DNA of 64,000 nt. It comes from Eutreptiella sp. 'Long Island Sound 2002'. Its lineage: Eukaryota; Euglenozoa; Euglenophyceae; Eutreptiales; Eutreptiaceae. The notes under the pieces are model-generated. The model was not told the DNA's origin and searched no databases. It saw nothing but the letters and a program-made list of their open reading frames with translations. Below are positions 55,674-64,000 of this stretch, piece after piece (position 1 is the first letter of the stretch; each line of letters starts with the position of its first letter). The stretch lies in assembly GCA_964036045.1 (NCBI GenBank), contig OZ038382.1:143790961-143854960 (forward strand). The letters run 5' to 3'. A program made the position numbers and the translations under genes.

Positions 55674-58600
55674 CGTCCATCATGCTCAAGCTTGATGGAC
55701 TTCCAGCGCTTGGCAGCCACCTGCGGAGCGTCCACCCGCTCCTGCTCGTTGAGCCACTTCTTGGCTTCCTTGAGGGTCTTGATTTTCCCCTCCTTGGTCG
55801 CCATGAAGTATAGCTCTCCGAGCACCTCCGGCAGGCGGTACCTGAACCGTTTGAAGACATACTTCTCCGCATCAGCGGGAGGCAGGTCTTCAGTGACGGT
55901 CAGCCCCCAATCGTCCAGCTTCTCCAAGAAGCGGTCGAGGTTGCGGGGGTTGCCATCGTACATGGGGGGCTTGATGTCCTTCAAGTCTTCCCACACGGCG
56001 GCGTCCGCGGCCTTAGAGACCATGAACGCCGGCCGCGAGGTCGACCGAGGTTCCCATCGGCCCCGCCCACGGACTCCCACGGCCGCCACGTCCATCTCCT
56101 CCATGGAATCCCTGTGGCTACGCCGCGGTTCCTCCACGTACGCTGAACCAAAATGTTCACGCCGTACTCTTTCCATGTACGCTTCTTCATCACGGCGCCG
56201 GCGGCTGAGTTCAGCGGCCTCCCGTCGTACACCACGCGGCGGGCTGATGTCGAACTCCTCCAGGTCCAGGTCCTCACCTTCGCCGACATCCCACTCCACG
56301 TCTCCTCTGGGGACCTCATCCCTGAGTCCACCATAACGTCCTCCAGCCCTGGGGATTGGCGCCGGGGCTGGTGCCGGGCGTCGGGGGCGTACAGGCGTCC
56401 GCGGTGGGGCACGGCGGTTGTGGTAGTCCGCGCTGAGCCACTCATCGCGCCATTCCTCACTGCCACTGCCGGGCGGCACGCGCTCGTTGCGGCGGCCCGC
56501 GCTGTGGTGAGAGGGGGCGGTGAGAGAGGGGGCACTGGCGCTGGGGCGACTCCTGGGGGCTCCGCCGGGGGCGTGGGGTCTGCCTGGACCTGGTCCGGGT
56601 CCCCAGCCGTCGTCCGACGAGCCAGACTCCAGGGGTGGGTGGTCGCTGCCGACGCTCCCACGGGCTTCCAGCGCATCCAGCCTCTCCTGCAGGCCGCTGA
56701 CGACGTTGGTCAGCGACTTGGTCTCGGCCCTGGCGATGTCCAGGTCCTTCTGCGCGCGCGCGGCGACCGTGGAGATGCGAGCCATCTCGCTCTTGCCCGT
56801 GTCTACCTCCAGCTCGAGCAACTGGACTCTCCTGCGGAGGTAGACAATCCACCGCCAGGTGGCATCCGGGTCGCCGTTCCCTGGTGGGTCGTCGGGGTCC
56901 CCAGGGGGTCCTCCAGGAGGGCCTCCGCCGGGTCCGCCCGGTCCAGGGGGTCCTCCCCCGCCCGGTGGTCCACCTCCAGGGGGTCCACTTGGTGGGCGTC
57001 CTTCAGGGGGTCCTGATGGTCCTCCGCCAGGGGGTCCCGGTGGGTCTCCGCCGGGTCGCCTCGGTGGGTCCGAGGATGGGCGCTTCCTCGTGATGCCGAA
57101 CTCCATGTCGTCATCCTCGTCCATGTCGCCCCACCTGGGCGTCTCGGTCACGGAGGACTCCGAGCTCCGGTAGGGAGGAGGGGGATCCTCATCCTCACCT
57201 TCCGGTTCCATGGGGACGTCTCCGCCGCCTCCGCCCGTCCAAGCCACCACTTGGCGATGTCGACGGCCTCGTTCATCCCCGTCACTGGCGGTGAATAAGG
57301 GGTCACTGTCGTGGGGGTGCCCACCCGCTGGCCTCCGCGGCCTCTCGGGGGTCTTCCCCTTGCCCTTCCTCCGTCGACGGGCGGTGGTGCCACTGCTCCC
57401 ACTGCTGCCCGTGTCCGCCTCATCCAGCGTCATCCTGGAGGAGGCGTCCCCTTCGAAAAGCTTTCGAAGGGTCTCCACTCGTGATGCTCCCGGGGGAGTC
57501 TCCCGGCGGAGTTTGGCCTCTGCCTCCTCCATTGCGGCGGCGGTGGCTGCGGCAGCTCGCGCTTCGGCTTCCTCCCGAGCACGAGCCGCCTCGGCTTCCC
57601 GGGCCTGCTGCAGCCGCGCCTTCTGCGCTTCCAACGCTGCCAGCTCCGCCTCCGTCTTGGCCTTCCCCTCAGCGACCTTCCGTCGCGCGGCCTCGATGGC
57701 TTCCTTCTTGGCGGCGTCCTCCTGGGCCTTAGCCGTCGCTTCGGCGTGGGCCCTTTCCTCCGCCTCCTTCTTTGCCCTCTCTTGGGCAAGCGCCTCTTCC
57801 AGCGCCTTCACCTCGGCCTCCTTGCAGGCAATGGCCTCCTGCGTCAGGCGGGCTTCCTCGTCGGCTGCCGCCAACTCAGCGTTGACCTGGGCAGTCGCTG
57901 CCCCATGGGCGGCCACGGCCGTGAGTCCGGCCGCAATGGCCGCCACGGACTGGGCGTGGATGGCCATGCCATGCGCCCACTCCGCAGCCTCCTCCTGGGC
58001 GATGCCGGTGGCGCCCTCCACGGCAGCGCTGTACTGCCTGGCCCGTTGCCGGGCAACCCGACGGTTGCAGGGCACCCCACAGGCGCGCTCACAGGCGCGC
58101 GCCGCGTCCCTTTCGGGAGCGAGGCTGCTGCTGGAGCTGGCCTGGTCGGCCGGCATCCTCCCGCGGTGGGCCGACTCCACGTCGCTGCTGGGGCCTGCTG
58201 GGGCCTGCCGGGCCCTCAGGAGCAGCGGACGGGGCTTGCCCTGGGTCTGCTTAGCGACTTGGATGTAGTCGCCAAGGGTGGTGGAGCCGGGGTGGTGACC
58301 ACCATTGGCCCGTTGGGGACTGGGGGCTGGGGTTCCGCCCTTGGCGCCTTGGGCGGCTTCCGCGGCCAGGGACTCTTGGTACTCCCGCCACTTCCGGTCC
58401 CTCTTCTTGTCCCCGGCGGACCTCTTCTCCGTCGCCGGAGACGCGCTGCTGCTGCCCTGCAGCCTGCGCTCGCTCCCCGGTTCCGGGAAGTTCTTCTCGA
58501 TCACGTCCCACAGGGAGACGTTGATCGAGGCGCCCGACGGGTAGGCGTTGGGGTCCTCGTCCTCCTCGATCCCGTCGGGGCGCAGGCCTTCGCCGGGCCT

Positions 58601-58855
58601 GTCCGGCCGGGTCCACGTCCTCCAGCGCCTCTGCTGGTGGCGGTACTCGTACCCTTCCGCCCGCAGCCAGTCCTCCACGGCCTGCAGGCGGTCGGGGGCG
58701 ATGTCCGTGCGGAGCTCGAAGCTCCTGGGCATGCCGCCTTCGCACTGGGGGTGGCTGTGGCGGTAGTGCTGGTCCCAAACCAACCCACGCAGCAGGCGTG
58801 CTGCATGGGGGTGGGGCCGCGGCCACGTCCTGCCCGCTTCCTGCCAATTCACCAT
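55670..58855 (-). CDS. gag: Gag, amino-terminal and capsid part
   Basis: ATG at 58855-58853 lies in a strong context (GCTGCCATGG) and is preferred over an upstream GTG at 58897. About 1061 codons. Region by region: an amino third with a charged globular part, an Ala/Glu-rich coiled coil (about residues 320-470), a Pro/Gly-rich collagen-like stretch (about 620-690, repeats of PPGGGP), a second short coiled coil, an Arg-rich linker, and finally a retrotransposon-gag-like segment (PPMYDGNPRNLDRFLEKLDDW). It is much longer than usual Ty3/gypsy Gag. The frame ends at TGA 55672-55670 and the capsid region goes on in the next frame. Confidence 0.75.
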   Translation of the reverse strand: MVNWQEAGRTWPRPHPHAARLLRGLVWDQHYRHSHPQCEGGMPRSFELRTDIAPDRLQAVEDWLRAEGYEYRHQQRRWRTWTRPDRPGEGLRPDGIEEDEDPNAYPSGASINVSLWDVIEKNFPEPGSERRLQGSSSASPATEKRSAGDKKRDRKWREYQESLAAEAAQGAKGGTPAPSPQRANGGHHPGSTTLGDYIQVAKQTQGKPRPLLLRARQAPAGPSSDVESAHRGRMPADQASSSSSLAPERDAARACERACGVPCNRRVARQRARQYSAAVEGATGIAQEEAAEWAHGMAIHAQSVAAIAAGLTAVAAHGAATAQVNAELAAADEEARLTQEAIACKEAEVKALEEALAQERAKKEAEERAHAEATAKAQEDAAKKEAIEAARRKVAEGKAKTEAELAALEAQKARLQQAREAEAARAREEAEARAAAATAAAMEEAEAKLRRETPPGASRVETLRKLFEGDASSRMTLDEADTGSSGSSGTTARRRRKGKGKTPERPRRPAGGHPHDSDPLFTASDGDERGRRHRQVVAWTGGGGGDVPMEPEGEDEDPPPPYRSSESSVTETPRWGDMDEDDDMEFGITRKRPSSDPPRRPGGDPPGPPGGGPSGPPEGRPPSGPPGGGPPGGGGPPGPGGPGGGPPGGPPGDPDDPPGNGDPDATWRWIVYLRRRVQLLELEVDTGKSEMARISTVAARAQKDLDIARAETKSLTNVVSGLQERLDALEARGSVGSDHPPLESGSSDDGWGPGPGPGRPHAPGGAPRSRPSASAPSLTAPSHHSAGRRNERVPPGSGSEEWRDEWLSADYHNRRAPPRTPVRPRRPAPAPAPIPRAGGRYGGLRDEVPRGDVEWDVGEGEDLDLEEFDISPPRGVRREAAELSRRRRDEEAYMERVRREHFGSAYVEEPRRSHRDSMEEMDVAAVGVRGRGRWEPRSTSRPAFMVSKAADAAVWEDLKDIKPPMYDGNPRNLDRFLEKLDDWGLTVTEDLPPADAEKYVFKRFRYRLPEVLGELYFMATKEGKIKTLKEAKKWLNEQERVDAPQVAAKRWKSIKLEHDGR

Positions 58856-60318
58856 GGCAGCGGGGGCGTAGATGGTCTTGAGGTCCTTGATGTGCACTCG
58901 TTCAACTCAACGAACTGGTTGTGGTTGTTGAGGAGGGTGCTGCAGCACTGGGCTGGATGTGCGGCTGGTGCTGGTCAGCCGGTGGTTGTGGAGGTGGTTG
59001 ACGCGGCCTTGCTGGTCGGCCGATGGGACTCCGGGTCGGCCGATGGGGCTGATGCAGGAGTCCTGGTCTGTGCACCTCTTTCACGGTTGCTGCGCGGTCA
59101 GGGCGATGCGCTGGACGGCGCTGCGGGCTCCGTGACGAACTCGGCGCTGTCGCTGAGTGGCGCTGCGAGCCGCTGCGCTGCGCTGCGAGACGCTGCGCTG
59201 CGCTGCGAGCTGCGAGCTGCGCCGCGCTGCTGCGACGCGCTGCTCGGGGTTGGTGGCCCCGAGTGGCACGCGAGGGTTGGGTAACCCCGCGGCGGTGAAA
59301 CGCTTTTGACGCGTTCCCGTGGGGGGCCGGCCACGGGACGCTGCGGTGACACGCACAGGTGAGCAGGCAGGCAAGGCACTACGCTCACAAGGGCATCAAT
59401 ACGCTCGTGTCATGTGACAAAGCGTTTCAGAATCCTTGCCACTCTGCAAAGAGGGAACGAAAGTATGTACAACAACACATCAGGATATGTACACATGGGG
59501 TTAAGACTGGACTGGGGTAAGGGCATTACAGGACAATAGACACTCTATCCTAACTTGTATCCCAATCCCAGGTCCGACCCTCTCAGTGGCTGGTGGGGGC
59601 GGGGGCTCAAACACAACCCATGCCCTGCTCAGTCCGGACCCTGAAACCCTGCCAATGGGAGAGGTGTCTCACCTAGCCACAGGCGAGTTCCTGGTAACCA
59701 AGGATCTCCAAGGTCAACCGACAGTGGCTTCCTCTGCTCCCTTAATGGCAGGTCCCAACTCTCCCCTGAGCCAGAGATATGGCCCCGCCATTATCACCCA
59801 GGAGTTGGTAGCTGAAAATGGGCTGTTTCAGCCCAAACTGAAATTAACTCAAGAATCCCCAAAATTGACCCCTCGTCCGGACCCGCCAGAGGTAGGGACG
59901 AGGCAACTGACCCTATGCCCTTTGAGTGCGAACTCCCTGGAGCCCTCACCCAACCTGGTTCCCTTTGAGGTCCGGGCATCAGGGCAACACGGATGAGTCA
60001 AGTGGGGTCATGATGCCAAAATCACCAAAATTGGCGTCATTCCCACGCGTGGCTCGCCCGGCCAAGGTAAGGCCAATGGCTCACAGGGTAGGAGGCAGGA
60101 CCTAGGACTTATATCTAAATGTACAGTCCCGATTTAGGTCCGGGCTCCCTATGAGCTTAGAGAAATGGGGCCGCCAATTGACCACACGGAAGGGGGAAAT
60201 TGGGGTCCCAAAATTGGGTCATTTTGGCTGCTTGAAATGAGCCAAAATTCGGTGTGCTCCCAATAGTATATCTCCACGCCGGCTTGAAGATCGGATCCGC
60301 CATTCCATACGCGATCCA
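58856..60318 (-). other. Retrotransposon 5' leader
   Basis: About 1.5 kb between primer site and gag ATG. It contains a GC-rich array of CGCTGCG units at 59150-59245 and a strong hairpin (GCGT-TCCCGTGG and its complement) at 59311-59342. Dimerisation or packaging elements would be expected here, but none can be named. Confidence 0.55.
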
Positions 60319-60342
60319 CCAGGAGTCCAACGGAGACTCCCA
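60319..60342 (-). other. Candidate primer-binding site
   Basis: On the minus strand TGGGAGTCTCCGTTGGAC follows the 5' LTR end without a gap. The TGG start matches the CCA end of a tRNA. It is not the initiator-Met type common in chromoviruses, and I cannot name the tRNA. Confidence 0.55.
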
Positions 60343-62247
60343 TGAACTTGGCTCTCAAAGATCTTCATGCCATTTGGCGTGGTGACGATCCCAATTGGGT
60401 CCACAAATGCCAAAATGGCAAAATTGCCCACACTCACTTTGGGCTAGCGCCTTAACGAAGGTGGCTCCGCTTCGCCCACGTGGTGTGTGGACAATGGGGA
60501 CCATTACCCATAACACCCATGTCATATATGGTCCATTGGTCCATGCGTCCGGCGTGCAGGAGGGTTAGAACATAGTGCACGGCGGGCAGCAAAAGTGGAA
60601 AATTGCTCAAAATGGCCAAAAATGCGCACACTCATGGTTGGGGCAAATGAGGCACATGCCCGACTCGGACCGGAGTGTGCCATAGGATTGGTATCAAGTC
60701 ATGTTGGTCCAACATATCTTTTGGGCGTCGCCTAACTCCTCCGATATTGGGAATGGCAGGGTCGCCAAGTGAGCCCATGATTTGGGATAGTCCCAAATCG
60801 CCAACATGGCGGCCACGGTATGCCAAGCCTAAGAGGAGTTATTCGCCGGGTCCAAGATATGATGGGCACCGAAGTATGTACCCTCATATCATACTTGGGT
60901 CATGATGTCAATTGAGCGCAACGTTGAGATTCACGGTCGCCACTTGACATCATGACGGGCCAAAAATGGCAAAATTGGCACAAGCACACACAAAAGTGCC
61001 TTGAAAGGTGCATAATTATATTATAATATCTTCGGCTTGGATCGTGCAATCACTTAATCCTTCTAAACACAATGACTTGACACCAATGACCTCCGATCCC
61101 ACATATGTGCTCCACTTGGGGCGCCTTGAAAGGTTACGAGCGCTACTTCCCAAGTGGGCACATGAAAGTATGGAAAATTGCAAAATACACACCTTGTTCC
61201 CAACGCATCGCTTCGGGTTCACCACACAAGCTTCACGAAGGTTAGGCTTGCAATTGACTGTAGGGAGTATGGAGAAGGGGTTTGCACAATATGAGGTCCA
61301 TTGGCGGGTTTGGCTTGGCGCGATAGACCCGCCAAATGGGCACGCAACACAACACAAGGCACATACTCCATATTGCCCAAAAAGGTGGCTCCCACCACGA
61401 TATGTCATGCCCCTCCAAGGGCATAACTTTGTGTCAATCGCTCATAGGAACTCAAGGAGAGTTCCTATGCAACACCAACACTTGCGCGCTACACTCGAAA
61501 GTTATCTTAACGCACGCAATATCATGGCCAATGAATTGTAACGCAAACTCTACCATCTTGACCATGATCCATTACACTAGCGCGCACGTGTAGAGACGCA
61601 AGGCATATAATGCTTCCTAAATTACGTCGGGAGTATTGTGAATACATCCCACGTTTCCTTATCGTCATTGCTCGCAAGCGGCACGAGATATGACCCTCAC
61701 AAGTGGCCTCACGAATCAACTTTGTCTTGCCCGTATCTCTAAGACAAATGGAGGGCAAGATAAAAGGAAAGTTGATTCGTGCATAGGGAAGCACGTAGGT
61801 CCACTCGAAGGAGGTCAAATCAAGTGCGGGGATGTCGAAGTCGAAAATCCGATTTCGACATCCTGAAAAATTCGGATTAAGGTTGCGAGTATTAATTATG
61901 AAAATTGCGGAAGCATCCATGCAGTTCCTGACGACTTTGGAGCCTTCGTGACGGATAGCGTTAAAATTTCCATTAATTACAGTTAAACTGGCGGTTACGG
62001 TAAAGTCGCGATCCAACCGCCAGCAGTCAAAACAGTGAGTATCAGAACGGAAGCGTAAAAATTGACGGAAACAATATGAAAATAAAACCCTGTTGATTCC
62101 TGATATTCTGATACACAGATCTCCGCTGGCGGTGCATCGGTTGCCGATGCGGGGCTTCACGGCACGGAACACGCCGTACATGGGGTTAGTGGACCGGAGA
62201 CCGGTTGGTTGCCGTAACCTGGCCATGGGGTTCTGGGTACCGCTTCA
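60343..62247 (-). repeat. 5' LTR
   Basis: 1905 bp, the promoter-bearing copy. On the coding strand it starts TGAAGCGGTACCC at 62247. The three inverted repeats of the other LTR are kept: 60899-60956, 61443-61469 and 61831-61862. Confidence 0.9.
61011..61029 (-). promoter_or_regulatory. TATA-like AT-rich box in 5' LTR
   Basis: ATATTATAATATAATTAT on the minus strand is the most TATA-like stretch of the LTR. Whether transcription starts downstream of it is not known. Confidence 0.3.
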
Positions 62248-64000
62248 ATATCATCGAAAAAGGATCAGGAGTTTGATCTTTTTCAATGTCATCCGATTTT
62301 CAATCAAATTCAATGATGGGTCATCTGCAAACTAGACACCAATACCTTTCTGAAACAGCTTTGATAACCATTCAACTGACCACAGCCTCTGAGAGAAATC
62401 TTTTTCTTGTAGCATCATGACCAGAAAGGTTGAAAACATGCTTTCATGAACCAAGTTAACCACCATGGGAAACATTCATTCTTGACCACAGAAATTCAAA
62501 GTAAACATTGGTCGTTACCTCCATACTCCAGTGTTCACAAAACACCTTGGTTCAGGTTCGAACTGTCCAAGGTCCCAGAGAAATGAACAGACCTCGGAAA
62601 CCATTTTTCGTGGCTTTTCACCAAGTGGTTTATGTGGTGACTTATTGCATTTTTACCATACCGATTCTCATTTTCAGAAAACAAGAACGACTCAGGCTTA
62701 GAAAGCACATACTTCAGTGTTGTTCAGAAAAATAATATCAAACCTCAAACCTTTTTTCTCTTGGAGATACGACGGAAGCACAAAAGGCACATTTGACGGT
62801 TTTTTGGGGTGTGGTTCATGAGTGACTTTGTTGGGGATGCAAAAAATGAAAGAGAAATTGTGCCGAAGAGAAGCCAATGTGGAATGAGAAAGGTACGACG
62901 GTATACTTTCCATATATGCTTGGTTCAAAATTTCTCAGCGCAGTGGCGCAAAGATATGCGTAAGACACTAAAGGTCATTTTTGGCTGTTTCTGAGGGTTG
63001 GGCAAAAAGTGATTTATGGGGCATCTTGTACAAATTGCAGAAAATAGCCCTTGAGAAGTTGAAACAAAGTGAGAGTCGCATTTGAAACCTAGCGCTCTCT
63101 ATTTTACAATAGCGCTTTAGTTGCCCCGCCGCTGTAAGACCCGCTGTATGCTGTCCAGCCGCGAGGGAGGGGCCACGCGGCTGCCAGCGACGCTCAGCTG
63201 TAAAGCTGACCCTGATGATTATGTTTAGAAAAGAGCGAGCTCTCACTGCTGGCAACGGAGGAAGTTCCCGACGAACGGAAGGCACATTTGCGGATGGCAG
63301 GTCGGTCCCTACAACGGTATATGGGAGGGTTTTCTTTTACTGGCCAGAATCCAGCGATCCGTTGAAAAAATCGCGAAGAATGAAATTTGCCGAAATCCAA
63401 TTTGGACTGCATTTTTGTGAATGGCATCGAAAAACAATCCATGTGGCATTTGGAATTTCGAAAGACGGATCGGATTTAGCAGTTTGGCGAAATGTTCAAG
63501 TTGCGAAAAAACGACAATTTTCAAAATGCGGGTCATCTTGCGACGTACATGGCGTCGCGCCCGTAGCTGATTCGGCCCTGATTCAAGCCAAAGTCTCTGC
63601 AAACAGCACCGGGGGTCGCCGAAAAAAGAGGTTAAGCTCCAAACGAGCCGGTGGCGCCGGGATACCGCCGTTTCAGTGAGACCAATTTGGGCGAAAAGTT
63701 GCATTCTTCCCATCGCGGTCCGTACGCAATTTTGCGCTGCGCAAAGACAATTTTGAGTTACGCAGCTGCCTCGCGGCCAAATCCAGGCCCTACTGTTGCC
63801 CTTAGATATGTATGATGTGGCTTTGAGCCTGCCTTTGTATGGTCAAAGAACGGGGGGCGTCAAGTCGAGGGTTTGGGACCATGCTGTCAGCACTAAAAAC
63901 AGGGTGCGTTTTGCAGCCATCATGGGTCTCCCCCAAGGTGGTACTGCGAGGAGTCCCGGATACACTTTGTGTCAAACCTTTTTTATCAAGGTCCTTCGTG
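62248..64000. other. Right flank, no supported gene
   Basis: Mixed-composition DNA. A plus-strand frame of 154 codons at 63215-63679 has a basic tail and a middle reading FAEIQFGLHFCEWHRKTIHV, but no family, intron signal or homologue in the window supports it. Other frames are short. Confidence 0.35.

Larger units (their letters stand above)
46133..62247 (-). mobile_element. Chromovirus-type Ty3/gypsy LTR retrotransposon (16.1 kb)
   Basis: Two nearly identical direct repeats of 1.9 kb (46133-48046 and 60343-62247) bound an internal part with gag (58855-54540) and pol (54539-49518), all on the minus strand. Domain order protease, reverse transcriptase, RNase H, integrase, chromodomain defines a Ty3/gypsy chromovirus. 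LTRs begin TGAAGCGG and end TTCA on the coding strand. A TGG-starting primer site follows the 5' LTR and a polypurine tract precedes the 3' LTR. Near-identity of the LTRs suggests a recent insertion. No flanking duplication could be found (CGTGC on the left, ATATC on the right). Confidence 0.92.

Noticed and set aside
61522-62226. Minus-strand frame of 234 codons in the LTR
   Set aside because: It overlaps the very start of the LTR. The counterpart in the other LTR has a different downstream end, and no domain is visible.
63215-63679. Host gene of 154 codons
   Set aside because: No recognised domain, no conserved neighbour and no splice or promoter evidence. Left as unassigned.

Overview
The window looks like part of a repeat-rich eukaryotic nuclear genome, most likely a protist or alga. 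The reasons are short spliceosomal-type introns, a chromodomain Ty3/gypsy LTR retrotransposon, a decayed LINE, TIR DNA transposons and long minisatellites. I could not place it in a lineage, and I found no confident host gene, rRNA or tRNA. Nearly everything that can be named is mobile DNA.

Layout. From 1 to 15.3 kb there are two diverged copies of one dispersed sequence (2.47-4.64 kb and 10.62-15.33 kb). Each carries later insertions, recognised because the other copy is an empty site: a 0.9-kb retrocopy with a 16-bp target duplication, and a 3.5-kb repeat-rich element with a 14-bp duplication and an (ACCT)n tail. Long T-poor, AC-rich minisatellites fill 0.77-1.42 kb and 5.3-10.1 kb. From 15.3 to 23.4 kb lies a decayed LINE-like retroelement with endonuclease and reverse transcriptase motifs.

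The core of interest is 24.2-44.2 kb. Two related DNA transposons, here called A (24204-30599, plus strand) and B (32366-44241, minus strand), each have terminal inverted repeats and perfect 5-bp target duplications (TAAAA and TCAGA). Both carry the same two genes in the same order: a putative transposase, then a multi-exon gene whose product has a ParB/Srx-like domain and a charged tail. The 18-bp palindrome TGCGCGAGGCCTCGCGCA, or close variants, is scattered through both: near the ends, as a pair between the two genes, and inside the small introns. A third transposon, C (37822-42583), lies inside the transposase gene of B. It has its own TIRs, a 2-bp target duplication, two genes, and its own inverted-repeat motif (CTTCG-NN-CGAAG), again in its introns and near its ends. 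I propose that a ParB-like element protein, or the transposase, reads these palindromes, in the way ParB reads parS. This is inference.

From 46.1 to 62.2 kb is a 16.1-kb chromovirus-type LTR retrotransposon on the minus strand with nearly identical LTRs, a candidate primer site, a polypurine tract, gag, and a 1656-residue pol ending in a chromodomain. Gag and pol are in one frame, separated by a single UAG. In-frame UAGs also occur in the B and C genes, three of them opposite CAG (Gln) in A, which raises the question of UAG readthrough or reassignment. The remaining stretches (about 23.4-24.2, 30.6-32.4, 44.2-46.1 and 62.2-64.0 kb) hold nothing I can name.
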